Shown one piece after another: positions 41,377 through 51,514 of a stretch of DNA of 64,000 bases. Made by a program: the position numbers and the translations under genes. Source of the stretch: Trichomonas vaginalis G3 (lineage: Eukaryota > Parabasalia > Trichomonadida > Trichomonadidae); assembly GCF_026262505.1 (NCBI RefSeq), contig NC_067203.1:18395411-18459410 (forward strand), written 5' to 3'. The first letter of the stretch is position 1, and every line of letters starts with the position of its first letter. The notes below the pieces were generated by a model. It was not told the DNA's origin. It searched no databases and saw only the letters and a list, made by a program, of their open reading frames with translations.

Positions 41377-41469
41377 TCGACGAAAATACAGACAAACAGG
41401 TTATATATGAGTTTGAGACCAAGAATGGTGTAACTCGACCTGTCCGATTCAAATTCGAATAAAAATTTT

Positions 41470-43620
41470 TTATTTCATGCAATGTTTTATTTCTGTGCCG
41501 TCTTCTTTAACACCCCAGTACTTCCTTTTCGATATTACATGAACTTCGGTGAAAATTTTGTCCAATTTGAATTGACCCATCTTCTCACCGACCATACCCA
41601 TTTCAATGAGTTTGTTGTATCCTTCTTCGTTCGTCATGAGTGCGTCAATGTTCTCATAGTAAACCTTCACTTTGGATTTGACTTCGGAGAAGAATTTGTT
41701 GTAGTTGTCAAGGACTGCCTTTGCGAACTGAGGGTAAGACCAATGTTCGACAATAGGTTTTAATGTGGTTACTAAGCCACTTTGACCTTGAGTGAATTCG
41801 TACTTCAAAACAAAAAGGAGAAAACCTTTCAACAAAGTTGTCGACCTTCTCATAATGTTTACTCTTCATCTCTTGAGGTTTTTTAATGGAATACCCCCAT
41901 GTCGAATTCATAAGCAATTTTAATGTCATTGCAAGTTTGGGGTTTGAAGCTTTCCTAATATCATACAGTTGTTGTATGACTTTTCCAACTGTATAGTTCC
42001 TTCCTGGGAACTCACCATCTTCGTTTGGAATTCCAGTCGGGATATATTGGACGAACCTCATGTATGCGGCGTTAAGGTCGACATAGTATATTTTTTCATA
42101 TGAGTCAAACTTGTCGCAACCTATGGGTCCAGTTTGTGGAAATTCAAGTGAGTCTCTTATCTTCTGAGAAACTTCTCCTGTTATCTCATAAACATCGTCG
42201 AAGCAACCTGTTTCATATAAAACCTTCTGACCTAACTCAGATGCTCTCCAATACAATTTGACGTCAATTGGATGTCTCAATGGAAGTTTGTTTATAGCAT
42301 CTTGAAGTTCTTGCAACCTCATTGGAAGTTCTTCTGGTTCAGGTTGGTATCCGAACAATCCAACTCCTTTTGGAACTGTGTACTTCTTTTGTGCTATAAC
42401 TTTGTCTGGAACAACTTTTGGTCTTGCTAACAGTGAAAAGTTTGTTTCGTCTTTTGGTACAAAAGTTTCTGTCAGCTTGTCATCTGGAATTGGTTCCAAC
42501 AAACCTTTCTCGAAAAGAATGTTTACAGCTCTGACAATGTTGCACTTGCCTTTTCCGAACAATGGGTTTGTAAGACTTTCGTTCAACATGAAGTGTTGTG
42601 GACAATTACAATCTTCAACCATGGTAAGTCTTTGTCAACAACATAGTCGTCATGTGAAGAACCTTTAGCTGTAGGTATGCTGACTCGGATATTGACATTT
42701 GCCAACGGTGCAATTTTTGCCAATTGACCTCTGAGAATGTACCTTGTCTTCACACATGACTCAAGATACTTCATCTTCTCTTCTGTAACAAGACCAGAGT
42801 TCCTGAGACATGTAAGAATACAAGGTTCATTGACAATTGTTTCAATTGAATTGTAAATTCCATACCTTGTCAAGTCAATGTCAGACTTATTTATGAACGG
42901 GAAGTATCCAGCATGTTGTCTGACTGCTTGAGGGTTAGGTTGGTACCATTCGAACTTGACACTTGCAATTCCTTCAATTGCTTCAAAATGTCTGAGTCGG
43001 AGTCAACCATTTGTTCTCTCTTTGTAGTCTTGAAAGCGTCAAGAAGTTGTGCGGCTGTTGTGACATTGCCATGTGCATAGTAAATATGACCATCTAAATC
43101 TGTTACGGTTAGTCTGAGATTGTATCCTTTCTTATTTCCGTCTTGAATTGCAGCAAGTACACCCATGAAGCCTTCTTTGTTCTTTCCTTCGTCAAAGTTT
43201 ACTGTAAAGGTTCGACCAGAAGTAATTTTACTTCTAACTTCACGGTACTTCTCATATGCATATCTTGTTCTTTCCATGGGAGCATGTTTGTCTTCACCCT
43301 TCCCTTTTTTCCTTCTCAAAGGATGCAATTGTTCGTCATGTTTCCAGTAGAATCTGGCAAAGCCGTCGTGTCCCTCAACTTGAGGTTCACTAACATCGAA
43401 AGGCATGTCCATAAGACGTTCTTCTTCTAACCTCTCTAGTCTGTTTGGATAATTTGCGCGTGCTGTTTCCAATTCCATTTCGTAGCGAAGACCAGACAAT
43501 TGTCATAGACTTTTATGGGTCTTCCCTCCTATATTTAAAATTCTTCGAAACTCTCCAACCATATCTTTCTAACTCTGCTTTTATTCTAGCAGACCTTCTG
43601 TCCATTCTATATGGGGGCAT
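41470..43620 (-). pseudogene. Polinton B part: protein-primed DNA polymerase B
   Basis: The start region reads MPPYRMDRRSARIKAEL. Recognisable family-B blocks are YYVDLNAAYM (motif A), KLLMNSTWGYS (motif B) and, beyond, VYYENIDALM and ISKRKYWGVK in the positions of motif C and the KxY block. An exonuclease-side region with FTVNFDEGKNKEGFM and DLDGHIYYAHGN precedes. The family replicates Polinton and adenovirus-like genomes from a protein primer. Broken. Confidence 0.8.
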
Positions 43621-43650
43621 TTTTATAAAAATAAAAAAATATTTTTTTCT

Positions 43651-44233
43651 TTACTTTACATAACCGCCTGCTGCCATAAGTCTTTGACGCCAACCCATAC
43701 CAGCTAATGAAGGTTGACTTGGTTTAGTTTCCAAACTAAACTTTGGTTTTGGTTTATCTTCAGTTTTTGGTTTCTCTTCTTCTATCGGTTTTTTCGTCAC
43801 TTTCGGTTCCTCTGACTTTACTTCACCTGCAGGAACAGTTGTGTTGTCAACATCTTCATAAATATCATATGCCATCTGTTTTTGTTTTCCTTTCAACTTT
43901 TTGTGTTTGTTGTAAAGTTTAGAATATTTCGACTCTAAGTCAATGAGATGTTCTATAATGAACTGTTGGTCGGTGAAGTAAACTTTTCCATCTGTTGTCT
44001 CGAAAGCTCCTTCAGACTTCAATATTTTATTTGTGAGAGTCTGTTTCTTTTTTGAGATACTAGCCGTTCCATTTCTATGAAAATGACTTTGTAGTTAGGG
44101 TTGTATTTCCAGACCTGCACTTTCTATTATTGAATTTTTCTCTTCATCTGTAAGTTCTTTGACAGGTTTTGAAATGGTTCTGAAACTTTTTTGTTTGTGG
44201 TGTCAAATCTACCGTTTCAACTTCTTCGGTCAT
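43651..44233 (-). pseudogene. Polinton B part: charged hypothetical protein
   Basis: Counterpart of 23063-23646, with QFIIEHLIDLESKYSKLYNK and ending MGWRQRLMAAGGYVK. A poly-A/T block (ATAAAAAAATATTTTTTT) lies between it and the polymerase start. Broken. Confidence 0.5.
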
Positions 44234-44259
44234 TTCATCTCAGTAAAAAATTTAGTTTG

Positions 44260-44411
44260 GTTTTTTTCAACTGGTTTGTTTAGGTTTTTTAAGTCGGTCT
44301 AAAACTTCCTGAGGTATAGGAGAAACTTGACAAACACGTGGTTGTGTAACTGCCTGGAAGTCGACAAATCCATCTTGAGCCCATTTTGTCTCAAAGCTAT
44401 ATTGTTCATTT
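44260..44411 (-). pseudogene. Polinton B part: counterpart of the 50-residue peptide
   Basis: Matches 23666-23818 in position and most bases. Broken. Confidence 0.4.
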
Positions 44412-44428
44412 CATCTCAGTAAAAAATT

Positions 44429-44827
44429 TTACATTCCCCACGTTTGAGGCGGTTGAGGTTGGTTGTTGTTTACCCACTGTTGTGCATGGTTATATCCTCT
44501 GTTAAAGAATCTTTCACCTTGGTCCATATAGTGCCCTGCTTGGTTATAGTAGTCATTTGCTTTGTTATAGTAGTTTCCTGCTTGTCTTCCTACATTGTCC
44601 ATCCATCTTGAACTTTTCCTCTTGTTTCAGGATTTGGAATAAGATTTGCTGCATCTCGTGCTACCTCCAACCTTTCTGTACAGTTTGTATAATAGGCTGT
44701 GCTTTCTCTTTCAGTATACCTAATGTACTCAAATCTTCCTTCCAATTCCAAATGCACCTCTGGCTAGTGTTCCCACTGCGGGCAAAAATCTGGATGCAAC
44801 TCCTGCTAATGCGCCAAATAAACCCAT
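44429..44827 (-). pseudogene. Polinton B part: amphipathic virion-like protein
   Basis: The coding strand holds the GLFGALAGVASRF-type start near 44827 and the Asn/Tyr-rich end near 44429. Together with the A pieces it defines a protein of about 130 residues with an amphipathic N-terminal helix. By analogy with adenovirus pVI it could be membrane-active, which is unproven. It is divergent from the integrase. Confidence 0.45.
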
Positions 44828-44843
44828 TTCTTATGGGTTAAAA

Positions 44844-45804
44844 ATGACGAATTCAAACAAGGACCCGTATGTTTCTAAAGCGACAAAGAAAGCACTCATG
44901 ATAAAAATCTTTAGTTCAACACCAAATGCTTGGTTTATGGATATCTTGGAAAACATTCCGAGATATAGAGAAATGGACCTCCATACTGGTTAATATTTGT
45001 TGGTCAAAAACACAAGATACTGTGAAGCCATACCATTACAGTCCAAAAATATTTTAGAATGTGAAAACTGCTTTGACAATATTCGTTGACAAATACCATC
45101 CAACAAAACTGACATCTGACTGTGAAAGTTCTTTCAAATCAGACGATATTAAAAACTATCTGCGTTCAAAAAATGTAAACCAATATTTCATTGTCGACCA
45201 AAACCATTCTGCTCTTGGTGTCATTGACAGTTGTATAAAAATCTTAAGAGACTTAAATCAACCACAAGGTGGTGAGGTAGATGAAATGTCATATGACGAC
45301 AAATATAGACATTTCTCCATGGCAAAGATGAGACAAGTTTTAAATATTTACAATAGCCGTAAACAAAAAGGTTTGGGAAACCACTCCCCCGAAGAAATGA
45401 AAAACAACCCTGACTTAGAGAAAGACTATATATTTAATAGTTTAGTCAAAAGAGACAAACAAGAAAGAATGCCAGGCTTCAAACTTAAGAAAGGTGACAA
45501 AGTAAAAATAGAAATACCTAAACGCGACCCATATGAAAATACTATTGACTATGACAACAATGGGAACTCGACAGGTACTCACATTCGTGTTCGTAAAAAT
45601 AGAAGAAAGTATACAAGAGAATATTATGAAGTTTTAGGCAAACATGGCAAAATGTACAGACTGCAAGCAGAAGATAAAACTACTATTGTCAGACCTCGTT
45701 TCAAACTTGTCAAAGTTCAAGGTGGTATACTTTCAAAGACAGTTCCTAACAAATATAAGACAACTCCTGACGAATATGCTAAAGAAGTTGAAAATGACGA
45801 CTAA
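44844..45804 (+). pseudogene. Polinton B part: retroviral-type integrase
   Basis: Core blocks are AWFMDILENIP (first Asp), KLTSDCESSFKS (second Asp) and QNHSALGVIDSCIKILRD, the helix that carries the third acidic residue. The C-terminal region (YYEVLGKHGKMYRLQAEDK, VRPRFKLVKVQGG) looks like the chromodomain/SH3-type tail of Polinton integrases. It would cut and join element ends. The stop overlaps that of the convergent fibre gene. Broken. Confidence 0.75.
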
Positions 45805-47152
45805 GCAATTCTATACCATGCGTAAACTGTCATGTAAGGTGGCATGTAGTCTTTACTTTGTCCTGTTGTTTGCGTATACCCTGAAACGCGATGTGAATGG
45901 ATTCCTCCTACATCAGTGTTATCCCAGTAACAATTTATAGCAAACTTAACGTCCTCTTTAACATCATATCCTTTACCTTTTGTCATTCCTGACCAATCCC
46001 AAAATCTATGACTATGCAAACCTGCTTCAGATGTACTTAAATTTATGTAGTGACTGTGCGCAGGTAAATTTGCACCTGAAATCGTTTTACTTCCACCTGT
46101 TTCCTTTGAAGAGTTTGCACAATACAAAAACCTGTCGACTATTTGAGTCCAAGTTCCAAAACCCAGAACTGTTTCTGGTTTGGTAGAGTTCATTGACGTG
46201 TAAATAGAACCTATAGGATATAGTGTTTGAAGTATTTCTGTCTTTAACGTTTGAAGCTCTGTTTTGTCAGCTTTTTTATCTAACTCATCGTTAACATATG
46301 TTTTGTCAGCTTTCTTATCTAACTCATCGTTAACATATGTTTTGTCAGCTTTGTTGTCATATAAATCTTGAGCAGTGAATTTAACATTGTTTTCATCCTC
46401 CATGACATAGACATTTCTACATCTAGTGTATTTCATCGTTGTTATGTCTTCATCCGATGTTAAACCTTGTGGAAAGTTAGGAGGTTTCCAATTTAATACA
46501 TCCCCACCAGTTCCATCAGGTTCTTCAACCGTTCCTGCAATATTTTCTATACCAACAGTTGCGAAAAATCGTGTGTATGTCCAACGTCACTTTTCCTGTT
46601 TAAGGTTCTTTGTAAGTTTGTAATATTTGCAATGGTATGTGTATGTCCAACGTCACTTTTCCTGTTTAAGGTTTCTTGTAAGTTTGAAATATTTGCAATG
46701 GTATGTATATGAGTCTTTTTAGAATATTCTTTGTCAGCTCTTGTCACTTCACTTGACATTTTATTGTCAACATATGTTTTGTCCGCTAGTTCAGGATGAG
46801 TATGTTCTTTTGTTGCATAAGCGTTGTTAGCTCTTTCTTCTTCTTTTGCTATTGCATCGTCTACATACTCTTTGTCAGCTTTGTTGTCAATATCTGCCTT
46901 CAAAAGAAGTTCATCTATAGGTTTCTCGTTTAAAGTTCCTTTTGTTGGATTTACACAGACAGTATGGTTCCTATTGTCTTGAAATAGAAACTCATCTGTC
47001 ATTGGGTTTATCGTCAGTTTTAAGTTTCCTTCTTTCAATGACTCAGATATCTTAGAATAGTTTGAAAAGTTTGTTGTGTTCTTATTTAGAGCTTGCATAA
47101 TGAGTTGTCGGTTGTGTTGTATTTCTCTCATAGACGCTGTTTCATTTGACAT
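45801..47152 (-). pseudogene. Polinton B part: phage-tail-collar-like fibre
   Basis: N-terminal MSNETASMREIQHNRQLIM, then a shaft of repeats (KADKTYVNDELDK, HTHTIANITNLQ, NRKSDVGHTH) and a C-terminal head with YPIGSIYTSMNSTKPETVLG, TISGANLPAHSHYINLS and YMPPYMTVYAWYRI. The last two blocks are the signature of phage tail-collar fibres. Probably a trimeric host-attachment spike. Broken. Confidence 0.75.
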
Positions 47153-47170
47153 TTTTATTCTAGATAAAAT

Positions 47171-48020
47171 ATGCTTCCAATAGAAAAAGAAAATTCAAGA
47201 GTTGCTACAACTAAACCATTAGATGAACTTTTTACTAATGTAGGTTCAAAAGTTTGAGACAGAGACCGTAAGCATGAAGGCTATCGTTTTGACTTACCCG
47301 TTAAGATGGTTAAGAGACCCATCCGTCACAAAAGCTATTGGCTTTCGTAGAATGAAGTTTGTGTCTGTAGAAGATAAAAGTTTTCCATTTATTGTAAGGT
47401 TTCATATAGATTATATATCTGAAGGGAAACGAAAAATGTGGGAAGAAATTGAGCTAATACAAGTTGACCTTTCATCTTCTCTACAGACTGCGTTAAAAAA
47501 TATAGAAGATAAAATAAATTCATGTTATGCAAAATATGCTGATGAATATGCAAATACCGAGAGCACACTTTATGTGAGAATTGTATATGACAAACAAAAT
47601 TCACAAGTGTCATTTCAAATCTACGAAGACAATCCAAAGAAAGACGAACAAATATATACAGAATTCACTGCAATGTCATGGTATTATTTGCAAGAATGTT
47701 AAATCAGAAAGTCGAAACTTCCTTTAGCAAATATTACAGTCGATATGCAAGAGATGAACCATATTATTTAAAGATGTTTTCGACCCAGCTGCTATTATGT
47801 GTTCATGCTTCATTTTCTGGCGCCCAAAAACTCTTTCTTATGCTTGGCAAATGACTTTTACGAAAAACCTACAAAGTTATACGAACCGCCGAGTGAAGTA
47901 TTTCAGACTTTCAAGTATGGTACTACAGATGGAAGAAGAGAATAATTCCATTATACCATGCGTTTTACTTATTAGAACTTAGTTTCATATACAACTACTA
48001 TCGAACGGTAAAAAAATATA
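47171..48020 (+). pseudogene. Polinton B part: fibre-adjacent beta-rich protein
   Basis: Starts MLPIEKENSRVATTKPLDEL and includes YPLRWLRDPSVTKAIGFRR. The counterpart in A is 54155-55000, and a more distant paralogue is at 21774-22633. Its divergent start, 18 bp from the fibre, suggests a shared promoter. Unknown role. Broken. Confidence 0.5.
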
Positions 48021-48025
48021 ATTTT

Positions 48026-48267
48026 TTAATACGGTTGAGGTTTTGGATTTGGTTGCCAACTTGACTGTGGTGCAGGTTCAGGCTGTTGTATAACAGGAGC
48101 TTGCTCTTCTGGTTCAGGGTCTTTAGGTATAATACCAACGAACTGACCTACTCTTTTGCCAATATTTTTGACTCCGTTCCAAATTCCTCTTCCGACGGTT
48201 TTTATTCCATTCCAATACCTCTTCCAACATTTCGAAAGAAGTTTCCTATCTTACTGAAGAAACCCAT
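48026..48267 (-). pseudogene. Polinton B part: small basic amphipathic protein
   Basis: Counterpart of the open 80-residue frame at 55005-55247. See there for features. Broken. Confidence 0.45.
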
Positions 48268-48285
48268 TTTACTATATGTAAAAAT

Positions 48286-48647
48286 CTAATGTCCGCCTAG
48301 TCTCTTACGTTTCCTGTTGAGTTCCATAGCATTCTTTAACTGGAGCTCATACATTCTGTTTCTCCTCTGGTAGAAAACAACTCTGGGTCAACTCCTGTGT
48401 TCGCGTCATCTGCATAGAGTTGTTTATATCCCACTTCAGGGTTGTATAAAACTCTTTTCCATCTCATATTTGCATACCATGGTGTGCAAACCTAACGCAG
48501 CGTCATTTGACATGGCAGTTTGCATTTGTACATCTGTTGGCACTTGACCATAGTTTGCCATTGCAGTTTGTATTCTAACTTCATTTGGAATATTCTCTGG
48601 GTTGGTTGTCCAGGTTGCTGTGCATTCGCTAAGTTCTGTGCGTCCAT
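48286..48647 (-). pseudogene. Polinton B part: counterpart of the 120-residue protein
   Basis: Matches 55266-55628 with ENIPNEVRIQTAMANYGQV. Broken. Confidence 0.5.
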
Positions 48648-48671
48648 TTAATATTAGATAAAAATATCTCT

Positions 48672-48800
48672 TACGAGTACATATACTGAACATTGCTGCA
48701 TTGGTTCATCTTCATATTCTCTATATCTTTCTGCCACGTCAAATAAGTAAATGACACAATGGAAAAAACCTAAAACAAGTAGTCCTATTTCAAACCACAT
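48672..48800 (-). CDS. Polinton B part: single-span membrane peptide
   Basis: About 42 residues: MWFEIGLLVLGFFHCVIYLF is a clear transmembrane segment, followed by an acidic tail. The C-terminal few residues differ from the A copy at 55652-55783. It could be a small virion membrane or holin-like peptide; the sequence does not decide. Confidence 0.5.
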
Positions 48801-48814
48801 TTACTTACTAGTAA

Positions 48815-49601
48815 AATTTCTTTTTTATACACTTTCTCCAGTTTATAGGACCTCTCTCATAATTCTATCTTATCGTATCTAAACTCATAGTCATGTATGT
48901 CCTCTAACCATCTCATGACACTTTCCAAACCACTTTTATCGGATGTAAAGTAAAAGCATGGATGGTTATGTAAAACGTCTAAAGTTTCTAAAGAGTCTCT
49001 CAAAGTCCAGTCTACTTGTATTGAAAATCCCATGTGTTATAGAACGGCGGGTCCACTATAAAGAAAACATTTTCCTTGTCTTTATATTTTTCATACAACT
49101 CTGCCAATGACATCTCACAAACTCTATACCCTCAGTATATTTTTTCTATGTTCTCTTTGAAAACCTTTGTATAGTTAAGATATAAAACTTTTGACATAAG
49201 TGTTTCAATGTTCATGAACTCTTATAGCACCACTATATAATAGTCTAGCAGATATACTATCCCAGTCAATATACTCTGCCTTTTTCAAAACCTCTCTGAC
49301 AGTATTTTTCTTATCTAATGGTATACGTTCATCTTACCTATAGGTATCTTTTCTTTTAACTCTTTCAATATTTTGTTTGTGTCTGGTATATGTTTGAGAC
49401 GGTTCATATAGTTGTCGAAGTCATTGCATATAATCTTTGAGTCAGGAAATATTGTATGGCACAAATGAGATATATAGAAACTTCCACCGAACAAGTCTAC
49501 AAATGTTAGACCATTCGGTAGTTTCTTAAGTTCTCTCAATAGAATATCTTTACATCTACTCTTATTTCCAAAGAAGGTAACGGTGGTTTTGTAAAATTCA
49601 T
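48815..49601 (-). pseudogene. Polinton B part: D12-type DNA adenine methylase
   Basis: Near the N-terminus TFVDLFGGSFYISHLC matches the AdoMet-binding FxGG motif and, further on, VDPPF matches catalytic motif IV (DPPY/F). The end carries HNHPCFYFTSDKSGLES. This is the Dam/D12 class N6-adenine methylase family. It may mark element DNA. The start MNFTKPPLP is close to the right terminal repeat. Broken. Confidence 0.7.
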
Positions 49602-49654
49602 TTTATATATATATAATAAAAAATTTTTTTCCTGAAAGTGACAGAAAAGTGACG

Positions 49655-49691
49655 GGGGCTAGAGGGCACGAAGTGCCTGGAAGCCCCACTA

Positions 49692-49739
<48 letters not shown>
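49655..49739 (-). repeat. Polinton B right terminal repeat
   Basis: GGGGGCTAGAGGGCACGAAG through GTGCCTGGAAGCCCC, then CACTACC and about 46 T. The inverse of 24539-24616. GGGGCT pairs with AGCCCC and GGCAC with GTGCC. Confidence 0.9.
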
Positions 49740-49740
<1 letters not shown>

Positions 49741-49846
49741 CGCGAATTCTAATTGAAGGAATAAAACCTGTTTGAAGTAAATCGTTTTTAATACGATAAA
49801 AGTAATTGGGTGCAACTTCTTCTAAAAAGATTTTTGACAAAAACAT
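49741..49846 (-). pseudogene. Small helical protein gene, 5' part
   Basis: ATG at 49846 opens MFLSKIFLEEVAPNYFYRIK and runs to the TCGCGA duplication at the edge of Polinton B. The remainder is at 24208-24537. An in-frame stop lies about 45 bp upstream of the ATG. Part of the TIR segment; no family recognised. Confidence 0.5.
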
Positions 49847-49965
49847 CAATTCTTTGATTTTTAACGCAGCCAAAATCGTGATATTTTATCTTTTTTAAAT
49901 AAAGATTCAGAAACGTTATTCACAAACGGTTAATTCATTTGGTCTGGCAGCGGCTATCCACATCA

Positions 49966-50970
49966 TAGCCAACAATTCCTTATACAAAATTCAAAAAACT
50001 TGGGTGCAATCAGTTCTGATTGCACCCAAGTTTTTGAACTTTCTGAGGGAATTAAAGGGTGAGAGATTTATAGTCTATCTATATATCTCCCACCCTCTAA
50101 TTCCCTCCCTGACAGCGGGAAATTTTGTCTGAATGTTAAACTATTCAGACAAAGTTTCCCACTGTTTGCGAAGGAATTGTTGGCTATGATGTACTGATCA
50201 TGAATCAGTACATCATAGCCAACAATTCCTTATATAAAGTTCAAAAACTTGGTGCAATCAGAACTGATTGCACCCAAGTTTTTGAACTTTTTGAGGGAAT
50301 GGAAGAGTAAGAGGTATACATTATGAATATATACCTCTTACCCTTCCATTCCCTCTCTGACAGCGGAAAACTTTGTCTGAATGTTAAACTATTCAGACAA
50401 AGTTTCCCGCTGTCAGCGAAAGAATTGTTCCATCTGGTGCATAGAGTGTGAATCTATGCACCAAATGGAGCAAGTCCCTCGCGAAATTGCCCAAACTTGC
50501 GTCGCATTTCAAAGATTGCGACCCAAATTTTGGCGATTTCTAGTAGAGATGGAGTATTTTGAGTCACTGACCTATATGCAGTGGCTCAAAGGGCTCCATC
50601 TCTCTTTGAAGCAAGGAAACTTTTCCTCGAAATTTTGATAATTTGAAGAAAGTTTTCAAGCAATTAACAAAGGATTACTCGCTATGAGGTAAAAATTCTA
50701 GATTTTCACCTCATAGCGAGAGCTTCCCTTTCATTGCTTGAAAACTTTCCCCAGCTTCAAAATTGGGGAAAGGGCTGTAAAGTCGACTCCGATACCAGCA
50801 GGTACCAGAGTATTTAAAAGAGAAGCCCTCGTACAAGATTTCTATGAAGACCTTCTCATTCAAGAAGATCTTAATAGAAAATCGTACGAGGGCATTGGAA
50901 ACTCGCGTCTGGTACATGTTGGTACCAGAGTGTTTGAGATTTGAAGACTCTGTACTAACATGTACCAGAA
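49966..50970. repeat. Tandem array of long hairpins (array 2)
   Basis: Abutting stem-loops at about 49990-50040, 50045-50107, 50112-50164, 50170-50231, 50239-50288, 50292-50354, 50359-50414, 50420-50480, 50481-50540, 50545-50603, 50612-50675, 50669-50731, 50733-50775 and 50825-50893. The first part repeats with a period of about 246 bp, the same as array 1, and the stem borders correspond: GGAATTGTT, CAAAAACTTG, GAGGGAATT and CAGCGGGAAA. Later hairpins diverge more. No coding. Confidence 0.9.
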
Positions 50971-51239
50971 TTTATGAATGATTTAAGATGGACCATTATA
51001 AAATGGTAGCGGTTTGTTCAAAAATTTTAGATGAGATTTGCATAGATATAGATTATATGATTTATACATATGAAAAATATATATAAAAATATAATTTAGA
51101 GATAATTATGTAAATAATATTTTAAATATTTGAATTTGAGGTATAATTTTATAGTAAAATATATTATAAAGAGTATTTATATAAATATTGTAAAATAATA
51201 TAAGTAATAAAAATTGAGACCCCCTCCCTGTTTTTGATG
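50971..51239. other. AT-rich end of the TIR segment
   Basis: Very AT-rich sequence with many TATAAAAT-type words and no frame. It leads into the right inverted repeat at 51243-51266. Confidence 0.5.
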
Positions 51240-51271
51240 TTTTGTCACTTTTTCGGTAATTCTTATTGTTT

Positions 51272-51353
51272 CATCCTTGAACTTTTCCTCTTGTTTCAGG
51301 ATTTGGAATAAGATTTGTTGCATCTCGTGCTACATCCCAACCTTTCTGTACAG
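51272..51353 (+). repeat. 82-bp direct repeat, right copy
   Basis: Identical by eye to 24013-24094; marks where Polinton A resumes. Confidence 0.85.
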
Positions 51354-51498
51354 TTTGTATAATAGGTTGTGCTTTCTCTTTAAGTATACCTAATGTACTC
51401 AAAATCTTCCTTCCAACTCCAAATACACCTCTGGCTATTGTTCCCACTGCGGGCAAAAATCTGGATGCAACTCCTGCTAATGCGCCAAATAAACCCAT
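51272..51498 (-). pseudogene. Polinton A part: amphipathic virion-like protein, N-terminal piece
   Basis: From MGLFGALAGVASRFLPAVG at 51498, then TIARGVFGVGRKILSTLGIL and DATNLIPNPETRGKVQG. Gly/Ala-rich and amphipathic at the start. The other piece is at 23835-24094. Confidence 0.5.
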
Positions 51499-51514
51499 TC
51501 TTATAGGATAAAAA

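Larger units (their letters stand above)
24539..49739 (+). mobile_element. Polinton B (Maverick), about 25.2 kb
   Basis: The ends are a run of about 36 A (to 24574) followed by GGAAGTGGGGCTTCC and a hairpin, and inversely a hairpin and 46-47 T up to 49739/49740. The 6-bp target duplication TCGCGA is at 24533-24538 and 49740-49745. The 6-bp size is normal for Polintons. Parts in order match Polinton A, plus a GC-richer island. Broken copy, with on the order of one to two dozen breaks; insertion is younger than the split of Polinton A. Confidence 0.9.
24095..51271 (+). mobile_element. TIR-bounded segment inserted in Polinton A, itself hosting Polinton B
   Basis: The ends carry inverted repeats: ATAAGAATTTCCGAAAAAGT from 24101 and the inverse of ATAAGAATTACCGAAAAAGT ending at 51266. 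Its own DNA is 24095-24538 and 49740-51271, about 2 kb, with one small gene and a 1-kb hairpin array. It lies between identical 82-bp copies of Polinton A sequence (24013-24094 and 51272-51353). No transposase is seen, so it may be non-autonomous. Superfamily unknown. Confidence 0.6.

Noticed and set aside
49603-49873. Frames with long Lys runs at the right edge of Polinton B
   Set aside because: They read through the homopolymer terminus into neighbouring DNA; the real sequence there is the terminal repeat and a piece of a small gene.
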